Positions 24,049-32,023 of a stretch of 64,000 nt of DNA are shown here, one piece after another. Positions within the stretch are counted from its first letter, which is position 1. The number at the start of each line of letters is the position of its first letter. The notes under the pieces are model-generated. The model did no database searches. It was given only the letters and a program-made list of their open reading frames with translations, and was not told the DNA's origin. This stretch comes from DASYXW01 sp035934405 (GTDB taxonomy: Bacteria; Acidobacteriota; Terriglobia; UBA7540): assembly GCA_035934405.1 (NCBI GenBank), contig DASYXW010000074.1, positions 49,854 through 113,853 of the forward strand, written 5' to 3'. The position numbers and the translations under genes are program-made.

Positions 24049-26103
24049 TTATTGACGCAGGCGGACACCCAGCGGCTCGAGAGCGGCAAGCAACCTCGCA
24101 CCCAGAGCCTCGATTTCCTCGCCCGCGAGCGTGCGCGTCTGGCTCTGGAACGTGGCGCGCAACAGCAGGCTATAATGCCTGGCGGGGAGAGAGTCGCCGC
24201 GAAACAGGTCCACCGGTTGCAGGCTCCCGATTTCCTGTGCACCGAGAGACCGAATGGCCTCCGCCACCTGCGCGTAGGTGACTCCCTCGGGCAGGAGCAG
24301 CGAGAAGTCGCGCTGTACCGCCGGGAACTTCGAAAACGGCCGGAAGGCGTGGCGGCGGAGCGAAAAACTCAAGAGGTGTTCGAGATCTACCTCGGCCGTT
24401 TGCACGGCTTGACGCAGCTCGTCCTCTCGGACTTCGTGGCTGATCTGGCCAAAGCTTGCGAGTACTTTGCTGCCCGCCAGGAAGCGCCCGCCGAAACCGC
24501 CGTCGTAGTACGGGCATGCCACCACCTCAAAGCGCAAGCCTGGAACGTCGAAGGCATCTATGAGCGTCTCCAGGTCACCCTTGAGATCAAAGAGATCGAG
24601 CAGTCTCATGTTGTCGTGGACCGACGCCACACGCCGCTGTCCGGTCGCGCCCAGCGTCAAGACGCGGCGCTCGCCGGGCAAGCCCTCGACGGTGCGCTCG
24701 GACGCGGTGTAAGTCTTGCCCATCTCGAACAGACGCGCGTCGTGCTGGCCGCGATCGAGATTCCACGCGAGCGCGCGCAGCATGGATGGAACCGTCGTCG
24801 AGCGAAGCGCCGAGGCTTCCTGGTTGAGCGGGTTCGCGAGCGTGACCGGCTCGAGTTCCGTGAAACGGGCGTTTTCCGCCGGGTCGACCATGGAGGAAGT
24901 GATGATCTCACGGTACCCCAGGCTTACCAGGGTCGCGGAGATCGTCAGTTCCTTCTCTCGCCGCGTGTCCCGGTCGGCGCGCGGCGGCGCCGGACGCACA
25001 TGGGCCGGCAGGCGGTCATAGCCGTAATGGCGCGCCACTTCCTCGATCAGGTCAACCTCGCGCGTAACGTCTAAGCGCCAGGAAGGTGGCAGGGTGCGCC
25101 AGCGGTGAGAGTTCGACGAGCCGTCCGGCTGCGGAGCGAATCCGAGCCCGCGCAGAATCTGCTCAACGTCTGCCGCAGGAACGTTAGCGCCGAGCAGACG
25201 AAGCACTTCGCTTGCGCGCAGGATGATCTCGGAACGCGGCTTTGGCTGCGGGTAAACGTCAACCACGCCTTGCAAGACTTCGCCTCGTGCGAGCTCCGCG
25301 ATCATCGCTGCGGCGCGGTCAATCGCGACGCGAGCCATCTCGATGTCGGCGCCGCGTTCGAAGCGGTGCGACGCCTCAGTGTGCAGCCCCTGCGCCTTGG
25401 CGGTGCGCCGGATGGAAGCGGGATCGAACCAGGCGCTTTCGAGCAGAACGTCGCGCGTCGCGGCGGAGATGCCGGAATCCTCGCCGCCCATGACGCCGGC
25501 CAGCGCCACGGGCCGCTCGGCGTCGGCGATCACGAGGTTTTCTGCCGTTAAGGTCCGGTCAACGCCGTCGAGTGTCCGCAGCTTTTCGCCTGCCCGCACC
25601 CGCCGCACGATGATCTTGTGTTGCCGCATCTTCGCCAGGTCAAAGGCGTGAAGCGGGTGGCCGAGTTCCATCAGCACGTAGTTGGTGATATCGGCCACGT
25701 TGTTGATCGGGCGGGCGCCCATCGCTTCGAGCCGCCTCGCGAGCCACTCGGGCGACGGTTTCACCTGCACGCCGCGAATCACGCGCCCGCAATAGCGCGC
25801 GCAGAGGTCGGGCGCAGCTATCTCGATCGAGACAGCGCCAGCGGCGGCCGACGCTGTTTCCTTGATGTTGATGATGGGTGGCTTCAGCGGCAGGCGATAG
25901 CGCGTCGCGGCCTCACGCGCCACGCCGAAGTGACTGAGGCAGTCCGGGCGGTTGGTCGTGATTTCGAGATCGTAGATCCAATCGCTTTCGAGCTCCACGA
26001 CCATCTCCGCGCCGAGCCCCAGGCGCTTTAGGTCGCCTTGCAACCGGCGGGGCTCAACGGCAACGTCCACGAATTCGCGAAGCCAATTGAGCGAGATTTT
26101 CAT
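24049..26103 (-). CDS. pheT: Phenylalanyl-tRNA synthetase beta subunit lacking the N-terminal OB domain
   Basis: The beta subunit of the alpha2-beta2 synthetase. At 684 residues it is about 110 shorter than E. coli PheT. The N-terminal MKISLNWLREFVDV is intact, but YDLEITTNRPDCLSHFGVAREAA follows by residue ~45, so the EMAP/OB tRNA-binding insertion is absent. The B3/B4 editing region is present (YCGRVIRGVQVKPSPEWLARRLEAMG, INNVADITNYVLMELGHPLHAFD), as are the B5 region (RSEIILRASEVLRLLG) and the C-terminal anticodon-binding FDX-ACB domain (FRPFSKFPAVQRDFSLLLPEG). pheS precedes it in the operon. Confidence 0.95.
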   Translation of the reverse strand: MKISLNWLREFVDVAVEPRRLQGDLKRLGLGAEMVVELESDWIYDLEITTNRPDCLSHFGVAREAATRYRLPLKPPIINIKETASAAAGAVSIEIAAPDLCARYCGRVIRGVQVKPSPEWLARRLEAMGARPINNVADITNYVLMELGHPLHAFDLAKMRQHKIIVRRVRAGEKLRTLDGVDRTLTAENLVIADAERPVALAGVMGGEDSGISAATRDVLLESAWFDPASIRRTAKAQGLHTEASHRFERGADIEMARVAIDRAAAMIAELARGEVLQGVVDVYPQPKPRSEIILRASEVLRLLGANVPAADVEQILRGLGFAPQPDGSSNSHRWRTLPPSWRLDVTREVDLIEEVARHYGYDRLPAHVRPAPPRADRDTRREKELTISATLVSLGYREIITSSMVDPAENARFTELEPVTLANPLNQEASALRSTTVPSMLRALAWNLDRGQHDARLFEMGKTYTASERTVEGLPGERRVLTLGATGQRRVASVHDNMRLLDLFDLKGDLETLIDAFDVPGLRFEVVACPYYDGGFGGRFLAGSKVLASFGQISHEVREDELRQAVQTAEVDLEHLLSFSLRRHAFRPFSKFPAVQRDFSLLLPEGVTYAQVAEAIRSLGAQEIGSLQPVDLFRGDSLPARHYSLLLRATFQSQTRTLAGEEIEALGARLLAALEPLGVRLRQ

Positions 26104-26107
26104 AACT

Positions 26108-26214
26108 AGGATTCAGGATTCGGGTTTTGGGATCAGCTTTTTCTAGCAGGAAACAGCGGATCCTTCGGTCGCAGCGGCGACCTCAGCATGACAGGCGCCT
26201 GAATCCTGAATCCT
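26108..26214. repeat. Heptamer pair forming a perfect 14-bp inverted repeat
   Basis: AGGATTCAGGATTC at 26108-26121 is the perfect reverse complement of 26201-26214, with one further unit at 26222-26228. It fills the pheS-pheT spacer. Confidence 0.75.
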
Positions 26215-26232
26215 GGCGCCCGAATCCTCTTT

Positions 26233-27399
26233 CTAAAACTGCTCCAAGAATCGGACGTCGCTCTGGAAAAAATGCTGGATGTCGCTGATGTCGTACTTGA
26301 TCATCGCGAAGCGATCGATCCCGAGGCCGAACGCCCACCCCGAGTATCGCTCCGGATCAATGCCGCCGTTGCGGAGCACCTGGGGGTGAACCATGCCGCA
26401 ACCCATTACCTCGATCCAGCCGCTCTGCTTGCAGGTGCGGCAGCCCCGGCCGTCGCACACAAAGCAGCTCACGGCCACCTCGCCGCTCGGCTCGGTGAAG
26501 GGAAAGAAGCTCGGATGGAAGCTGGTGCGCGTCCGCTCGCCGAAGAACTTCTTGGCGAAAAAGTCGAGCGTGCCCTTGAGGTCGGCGAAAGTAATGTCCT
26601 TGTCAACGGCCAGGCCCTCGCACTGATGAAACATGGGCGAGTGCGTGGCGTCCGGGTTGTCGTTGCGATAGCACTTGCCGGGAATGATGATGTAGAGGCC
26701 GTCTTCGCGCCCCTCCCGCGCGTATTGCTCCATGGCCCGGATCTGCACCGGTGAGGTGTGCGTGCGCAGGAGAGTTTTCGAATCGATGTAGATGGTGTCA
26801 AAGTCGTCGCGCGAAGGATGGCTCTCGGGAATGTTGAGGGCGTCGAAATTGTAGTACACCGATTCAATCTCGGGTCCGTTCTCAATGGTGAAACCGAGGC
26901 CCAGGAAAATCTCCTCGATCTCGCGCTGGACGCGGGTGACCGGATGGACGGAGCCGAGCGGGCGGCGGTAGCCGGGCAGGGTGAGGTCAATCGCGTTACG
27001 CGCTTCATATTTGGCAACGTGCTCAGTGTACTTCGCTGCCCACTCTTTGGCATCGGAGGATCGCTCGACGAGCGCCTCAACCGCGAAGCGACTTAGGTGG
27101 GTATCCTTGAGACTGTTGAATTCACGTCCCACTGTGGGCTTGATGCTCTTAGGCGCCGTCTTCAGCCACTTTTCATCAATGAGGGAGGCTAACCCTGCAT
27201 TTCGGCCAAGCACTCGGTCCCGAACGGGCTTGGCTCTTTTCTCCTTTTCGGGGAGCGATAGGTTTCCTAAGCTAAACGTCACCTTAAGCAACACAGCATC
27301 CAGATACTCGCGCACCTCATCGAAGAGCGCGTGCACTCCTGCCTCATCTTGAATGCCCAGCTCAGAGAGAGTCTTCGCGGCTTTTTCTTCGATCGTCAT
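26233..27399 (-). CDS. pheS: Phenylalanyl-tRNA synthetase alpha subunit
   Basis: The catalytic alpha subunit, 388 residues. The N-terminal coiled coil (about 1-120) is longer than usual. Class II motif 1 lies around HPVTRVQREIEEIFLGLGF, motif 2 around RTHTSPVQIRAME and YRNDNPDATHSPMFHQCEGL, and motif 3 in GWAFGLGIDRFAMIKY. A CxxC-type zinc motif (CFVCDGRGCRTCKQSGW) sits before IEVMGCGMV, as in many bacterial PheS proteins. The ATG at 27399 gives a credible N-terminus (TIEEKAAKTL), although no strong ribosome binding site is visible; upstream sequence is heptamer-like repeat. Confidence 0.95.
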   Translation of the reverse strand: MTIEEKAAKTLSELGIQDEAGVHALFDEVREYLDAVLLKVTFSLGNLSLPEKEKRAKPVRDRVLGRNAGLASLIDEKWLKTAPKSIKPTVGREFNSLKDTHLSRFAVEALVERSSDAKEWAAKYTEHVAKYEARNAIDLTLPGYRRPLGSVHPVTRVQREIEEIFLGLGFTIENGPEIESVYYNFDALNIPESHPSRDDFDTIYIDSKTLLRTHTSPVQIRAMEQYAREGREDGLYIIIPGKCYRNDNPDATHSPMFHQCEGLAVDKDITFADLKGTLDFFAKKFFGERTRTSFHPSFFPFTEPSGEVAVSCFVCDGRGCRTCKQSGWIEVMGCGMVHPQVLRNGGIDPERYSGWAFGLGIDRFAMIKYDISDIQHFFQSDVRFLEQF

Positions 27400-27476
27400 G
27401 AACGGAAGTTGGTGGTCAACAGTTGAAAGCCGAAAGAGAACGACTTTCAACCGTCGCTTCGCGGTCTGAGTAACGA

Positions 27477-27869
27477 TCAGCTTTGGACTGGCTTTTCGGC
27501 TGTCGGGTTTTGACTCTCGACCGCTTCCTTCACCTTTGCCGCCAACTCCGCGAATCCCGCCGGATCCTTGATCGCCATTTCGGACAGCACCTTGCGGTCG
27601 AGCCCAATGTTCAGCTTCTTCAGCCCGTTGATGAACTGGCTGTAGGTGAGCTGGTTGAGGCGCGCGGCGGCGCTGATGCGGACGATCCAGAGGCGTCGAA
27701 AGTCGCGCTTCTTGCGGCGGCGGTCGCGATAGGCGAAGCGGCCGGCGCGGTCCGCGGCCTCTTTCATGGAGCGATACAGTTTGCTCTTGGTGAGGAAGTA
27801 GCCCTTGGTGAGCTTCGAGAGTTTCTTCCGTGCGGCGCGGCGCACAGTGCCGCGCTTGACTCTGGGCAT
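27477..27869 (-). CDS. rplT: 50S ribosomal protein L20
   Basis: A 130-residue L20. The start at 27869 gives the canonical MPRVKRG N-terminus and has AAAGGAGAAG upstream. Conserved features include RKKLSKLTKGYF, RDRRRKKRDFRRLWIVRI and NGLKKLNIGLDRKVLSEMA. It has a short C-terminal extension (VESQNPTAEKPVQS). It follows rpmI, and in other bacteria L20 represses infC-rpmI-rplT through the leader RNA. Confidence 0.97.
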   Translation of the reverse strand: MPRVKRGTVRRAARKKLSKLTKGYFLTKSKLYRSMKEAADRAGRFAYRDRRRKKRDFRRLWIVRISAAARLNQLTYSQFINGLKKLNIGLDRKVLSEMAIKDPAGFAELAAKVKEAVESQNPTAEKPVQS

Positions 27870-27913
27870 GGGTTTCTTCTCCTTTGCTGAGATTTTCGGC
27901 GCGGCATGAGAGA

Positions 27914-28100
27914 GGGAGTCGGGAGTCGAGAATCGGGAGTCGGGGAAGCGATCAGTCGCCCTTCCGCACTCCGGATTCCCTAATCCTACTCCCTCGCTAC
28001 GGAAGGCACCCAGCCTTTGGCCTTCCCGCAACCGTGTAACTGGGAAGTGGGGAGCCGGAACAGAGAAACCCGACTGCCTACTCCCCGCTCCCTACTCCCT
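27914..28100. repeat. Degenerate heptamer arrays in the rpmI-rplT spacer
   Basis: Units of GGGAGTC type run from 27914 to 27941. Reverse-complement-type units (ACTCCS..) lie at 27968-27993 and again at 28078-28100, the last overlapping the rpmI stop codon. The arms can pair into hairpins. The spacer is 229 bases, unusually long for this gene pair. Confidence 0.65.
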
Positions 28101-28317
28101 ATCTTCCATAAGGCAGCATCGCCCGGACGCGATGCAGGTCTGTCACGTCAACCGTGGTCGTCTGGTCCAACTTGCGTTTTCGCTTGCTGTCCTTGGACGT
28201 CAGAATGTGCCGGGCGTAGGCGTGCCCGCGAATAATCTTGCCGCCGGCAGTGATCTTGAACCGCTTGGCAGCGCCCTTGTGAGTCTTCAGTTTCAGCTTA
28301 ACCTTAGCCTTTGCCAC
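28099..28317 (-). CDS. rpmI: 50S ribosomal protein L35
   Basis: A 72-residue L35. The N-terminus AKAKVKLKLKTHKGAAKRFKITAGGKI and the tail DVTDLHRVRAMLPYG are diagnostic. It lies between infC and rplT. Its stop codon falls at the edge of a heptamer array. Confidence 0.96.
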   Translation of the reverse strand: MAKAKVKLKLKTHKGAAKRFKITAGGKIIRGHAYARHILTSKDSKRKRKLDQTTTVDVTDLHRVRAMLPYGR

Positions 28318-28524
28318 CTGATCTTCCTCCGAATCAGTCCGCTGGGAGTCTTACTATCTGATTTATTTTCAATAACATGGCGGTTTACATGAATAACTAT
28401 CCTGTTTTCAATACGTTGGCGGCTTTCACGGGCTCCAATAATTCCGTTTCCTTTGTTTTCAACATGTTGACGGCTTCGTTCGTAACAATTTATCTTTTTT
28501 TCTGCACGCTGCGTTGCGTTTCCC
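28318..28524. repeat. AT-rich infC-rpmI spacer with three 20-bp direct repeats
   Basis: A 207-base spacer much richer in A and T than its surroundings. Three copies of a TTTTCAAYANSNTGRCGGYT-like unit occur at 28366-28385, 28405-28424 and 28456-28475. On the transcribed (minus) strand the repeats would be the first part of the rpmI leader. They may be regulatory RNA elements or a remnant insertion; I recognise no known leader motif. Confidence 0.5.
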
Positions 28525-29220
28525 TTATTCTTCAGGCTTGTCCGAACCAGCAGCGGTTGGCGCGGGCCCCGCGGCAGCCACCGAAGCTGTAACGGCTGGC
28601 CGCGCAGCTACCGCGGCAGCCACCTTCGGCGGCGTTGAGGGTCGCGACCCCGTCCCTAGGGCTGCAGCCGAGGCTCCAGTTGGCTTGGCGGATTTGCCGC
28701 CCGGCTTCTTCGGGGCCACGATGGTGAATAAGCTCCGTCCTTCCTGCTTGGGCCGGGCCTCAACCAATCCGGCCTCGCCGATGTCTTCCACGAGCCGCGT
28801 CAGCAGCTTCCAACCGAGGTCGCGGTGAGCCATTTCGCGGCCGCGAAACTCCACCGTCGCCTTCACCTTGGAACCGTCCTGCAGGAAGCGCAGCATCTGG
28901 TTGCGCTTCACCTCCAGGTCATGCTCGCCGGTGCGCGGGCTGAACTTCACTTCCTTAAGCCCGGTGGACTTTTGATGCTTGCGGGCCTCGTGCTGCCGCT
29001 TGCTTTGCTGGTAGAGAAACTTTCCGTAATTGATAATGCGGCAGACGGGAGGATTGGCGGTCGGTGAAACCTCCACCAGATCGAGGCCACGTTCGCGCGC
29101 GATCTTTATGGCCTCGTAAGGCGGCATGATGCCGAGCTGCTTGCCCTCGTCGTCCACCACTCGGATTTCCCGAGCGCGGATACGGTCATTGATACGAACA
29201 AATCGATCGGCGATAGACAC
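28525..29220 (-). CDS. infC: Translation initiation factor IF-3 with C-terminal Ala/Pro extension
   Basis: IF-3, which prevents premature 30S-50S joining and checks start codons. The N-domain (FVRINDRIRAREIRVVDDEGKQLG), linker (PVCRIINYGKFLYQQSKRQHEARKHQ) and C-domain (KEVKFSPRTGEHDLEVK) are complete by residue ~175. About 55 extra residues rich in Ala, Pro and Thr follow. The annotated first codon is GTG at 29220, but AGGAGG lies only 2 bases before it. An in-frame ATC at 29214 has an 8-base spacing and may be the true start, as rare AUU/AUC starts are known for infC autoregulation. Confidence 0.95.
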   Translation of the reverse strand: MSIADRFVRINDRIRAREIRVVDDEGKQLGIMPPYEAIKIARERGLDLVEVSPTANPPVCRIINYGKFLYQQSKRQHEARKHQKSTGLKEVKFSPRTGEHDLEVKRNQMLRFLQDGSKVKATVEFRGREMAHRDLGWKLLTRLVEDIGEAGLVEARPKQEGRSLFTIVAPKKPGGKSAKPTGASAAALGTGSRPSTPPKVAAAVAARPAVTASVAAAGPAPTAAGSDKPEE

Positions 29221-29234
29221 TACCTCCTCAAGAA

Positions 29235-29339
29235 CAGTTGTCAGTTGTCAGTTATCAGTTGTCAGTAAGAACATTCAGGGGAACTCCGCCCTTGTTCCTG
29301 GTCTTTACTGAAAACTGGCCACTGACCGCTGATCACTGC
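29235..29339. repeat. Heptamer array and inverted partner between thrS and infC
   Basis: Four CAGTTGT-type units at 29235-29266 and five ACTGAMC-type units at 29307-29339. The arms are near reverse complements and could form a long hairpin just upstream of the infC ribosome binding site. Confidence 0.7.
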
Positions 29340-29346
29340 TCCTACT

Positions 29347-31290
29347 CTACCATTTCACAGCCCGGCTGTCGATAAGCTCGCGAATCTTTCCCGTGAACTC
29401 GGCGAGCGTCTGGAAGCCGGCGTCACCGGTGTCGCGCCGGCGGACCGCGACGCCCCACGCCGCCGCTTCACGATCTCCGACGACCAGCATAAACGGGACC
29501 TTCTGAAGTTGCGCGTCGCGGATGCGGGCGTTGAGCTTCTCATTGCGATCGTCAAGCTGGACGCGAACCTTCGCCGCGCGCAGACGTTCCTCGACCTCGC
29601 GCGCGTAAAGCGCGTGTTTTTCACTAATCGGCAGCACGACGGCCTGCACCGGCGAGAGCCACACCGGGAAAGCCCCGGCGTAATGCTCGATGAGTACGCC
29701 GAAGAATCTCTCGATTGATCCGAGCAGTGCGCGATGCACCATGACGGGAGTGTGCGCGTGACCGTCGGCGCCGACGTATTGCAAGCCGAAGCGCCCGGGC
29801 AGATTGAAATCAAACTGAACGGTGGTGAGCTGCCAGGGGCGTCCAATGGCGTCCACGAGCTTCACATCGATCTTGGGTCCGTAAAACACCCCTTCGCCCG
29901 GCATGTATTTGAATGGCACATCCATGCGCTTGAGCGTGCTCATCAGCGCGCCCTCGGAGCGGTCCCAATCCTCCGCCGTACCGGCATAATGCTCGGGATG
30001 CGCGGGGTCACGCGCCGAAAGCTCTACTTTATAGCGATCGAATCCGAAAGTCTTGAGGACGGCGAAGGCAAACTCCACGCAGGCTTGGACCTCGCTCTCC
30101 ACCTGCTCGGGCATGCAGAAGATATGCGAGTCGTCCTGGGTGAAGCCGCGCACCCGCAGCAGACCGTGCATCACACCGGAGCGCTCGTAACGGTATACGG
30201 TCCCAAACTCCGCCAGGCGTATCGGCAGCTCGCGATAGCTGCGCGTGCGCGACTTGTAGATCAGGACATGGCCCGGGCAGTTCATGGGTTTGAGCTGGTA
30301 TTGGTCGTTCTCCACGTCCATCGGGCCGAACATGTTTTCGCGGTAAAAGTTGGTGTGCCCGCTCGTCTCCCAAAGATGCAGGCGCATGGCGTGCGGGGTA
30401 AACACCATGTCGTAGCCGCGATCGAGCAACTCGGCGCGCAGCCAGTCTTCAATCTCTTTGCGAATGATGCCGCCCTTGGGATGCCAAAAAATGAGTCCCG
30501 CGCCCGCCTCTTCCTGGATGCTGAAAAGATCCAGGTCTTTCCCCAGACGCCGATGGTCGCGCTTCTTGGCCTCTTCGACTTGGGTGAGATACGCATCCAG
30601 GTCTTTCTGGCTGAAGAAGGCGGTGCCGTAGATGCGTTGCAGCGGGTGCGAATGTTCGTCACCCTTCCAGTGCGCCCCGGCCACGCTCAGCAGCTTGAAC
30701 GCCTTGATTCGTCCGGTGGAAGGAATGTGCGGGCCGCGGCAGAAGTCCAAGAACTTGCCGGTCTTGTAAGCGGAGAATACGTCGTCAGCCTTTTCCTGGA
30801 TGAGCTCGCACTTCAGAAACTCGCCCATCTGGTTGAAGAGCTTCAAGCCATCTTCCTTGGCGTAATAGACGCGCTCGTAGGGGATGTCGGCCTTGACGAG
30901 CTCAGCCATTTTCGCTTCGAGCTTGTGCAGGTCGTCCTCGGTGAAGGGCTTCTTGCGGTAGAAATCGTAGTAGAACCCGGTGTCGGTGGGCGGACCCACG
31001 CCGGGATGGGCGTCCGGAAAAAGTTCGAGCACCGCCGCTGCCAGCAGATGGGCGGACGAGTGCCGGTACACCTCCAGCGCCTCAGGAAACGGCGACGATG
31101 GCGTCAGGAATTGGATCGGTGCGCTCGATTCGATCGGGGCGGAAAGATCCACCAGGCGTCCGTCCACTTTCGCCACCAGCGCATCAGCCGCCAGCCGCGG
31201 CCCGACCGATTTCGCGACTTCAAGCGCCGTCACGCCCTCGGGGTAGTCTCTGACGTTGCCGTCAGGGAAAGTGATTTGAATGTTCGGCAT
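29347..31290 (-). CDS. thrS: Threonyl-tRNA synthetase
   Basis: A 647-residue class II synthetase. The TGS domain is residues 1-62 (ITFPDGNVRDYPEGVTALEVAKSVG). The editing domain carries HSSAHLLAAAVLELFP and the later CRGPHIPSTG. The catalytic core shows MNCPGHVLIYKSRTRSYRELPIRLAEFG, motif 2 (RYERSGVMHGLLRVRGFTQDDSHIF) and motif 3 (VMVHRALLGSIERF). The anticodon-binding domain is PVQAVVLPISEKH onward. Its zinc ligands (Cys in MNCPGH and two His) are present. It leads the block thrS-infC-rpmI-rplT-pheS-pheT. Confidence 0.97.
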   Translation of the reverse strand: MPNIQITFPDGNVRDYPEGVTALEVAKSVGPRLAADALVAKVDGRLVDLSAPIESSAPIQFLTPSSPFPEALEVYRHSSAHLLAAAVLELFPDAHPGVGPPTDTGFYYDFYRKKPFTEDDLHKLEAKMAELVKADIPYERVYYAKEDGLKLFNQMGEFLKCELIQEKADDVFSAYKTGKFLDFCRGPHIPSTGRIKAFKLLSVAGAHWKGDEHSHPLQRIYGTAFFSQKDLDAYLTQVEEAKKRDHRRLGKDLDLFSIQEEAGAGLIFWHPKGGIIRKEIEDWLRAELLDRGYDMVFTPHAMRLHLWETSGHTNFYRENMFGPMDVENDQYQLKPMNCPGHVLIYKSRTRSYRELPIRLAEFGTVYRYERSGVMHGLLRVRGFTQDDSHIFCMPEQVESEVQACVEFAFAVLKTFGFDRYKVELSARDPAHPEHYAGTAEDWDRSEGALMSTLKRMDVPFKYMPGEGVFYGPKIDVKLVDAIGRPWQLTTVQFDFNLPGRFGLQYVGADGHAHTPVMVHRALLGSIERFFGVLIEHYAGAFPVWLSPVQAVVLPISEKHALYAREVEERLRAAKVRVQLDDRNEKLNARIRDAQLQKVPFMLVVGDREAAAWGVAVRRRDTGDAGFQTLAEFTGKIRELIDSRAVKW

Positions 31291-31376
31291 TGCTGAACTT
31301 TGGTGCGATTTCCGTTTTGGAAACTCTAAAGATAGCAGAGGTGCTCGACCAGATCAATTGCGGCACGTAGCGTGGT

Positions 31377-32018
31377 CTAACTCTGCGTGGCTGCGGGAGT
31401 CGAACCGTTGGTGAGTGTTGGGCTTCCGCCGGACAAGGTAATGCCTGGCGCTTGATAGACGATTGAACCGAGTAGCCGCTGCTTGGCGTTCTTAACACCG
31501 AAGGTGTGCGTCCTTCCTCCACGACCCTGCGCGGCCGTGCTTCCTTCATATTTCCAATCGTCTTCAGACAGAAACGGCAGGTCGATTCGCCAGACAACGA
31601 CGGAACGTCGAGGCTTCATTCGCTTTGTCGCGTCAACTGCGTAACGCCATATAATATACCAGCCCGCGTGATTGTAATGGGATTGAACAGCCCACGGCCT
31701 GATGCTGCCTTTAGATTCCAGTGCCTGCTTGGGAGGCGGATTCAGCTTCCCCCCGAGGGACAGGTCAGGGAAGCGCTGTTGCGCGATGTCGGGATGCTTG
31801 TGCCGTTTGTAGGGACTGAAAGAGTGCAGCGCCTTGATCCCGAGTATCCCAACGACGCCGCTGAACACGTTAGCCTGCTCATAGTACAGGTCCACAAGCT
31901 CCTCGGCTTGCTCCTCGATATACTCCATGGCGTTCCGAATGTGCCCAACTGACAGTTGGGTGGGAAGGGGCACACTTCGGTCGAATCCGTCCGTACCTTT
32001 GGCCACAGGGCGTACCAT
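31377..32018 (-). CDS. Putative type II restriction endonuclease
   Basis: A 213-residue protein I cannot assign by sequence alone. It starts 5 bases after the stop codon of a DNA methyltransferase gene on the same strand, the classic layout of a type II restriction-modification pair. N-terminal helices (IRNAMEYIEEQAEELVDLYYEQANVFSGVVGILG) precede a mixed region with GWYIIWRYAVDATKRMKPRRSVVVWRIDLPF, where buried strands and acidic/basic residues could form a PD-(D/E)xK-like core, though no clean motif is evident. The pair sits between thrS and hemE, which are otherwise housekeeping genes. Confidence 0.6.
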   Translation of the reverse strand: MVRPVAKGTDGFDRSVPLPTQLSVGHIRNAMEYIEEQAEELVDLYYEQANVFSGVVGILGIKALHSFSPYKRHKHPDIAQQRFPDLSLGGKLNPPPKQALESKGSIRPWAVQSHYNHAGWYIIWRYAVDATKRMKPRRSVVVWRIDLPFLSEDDWKYEGSTAAQGRGGRTHTFGVKNAKQRLLGSIVYQAPGITLSGGSPTLTNGSTPAATQS

Positions 32019-32023
32019 CTCAC

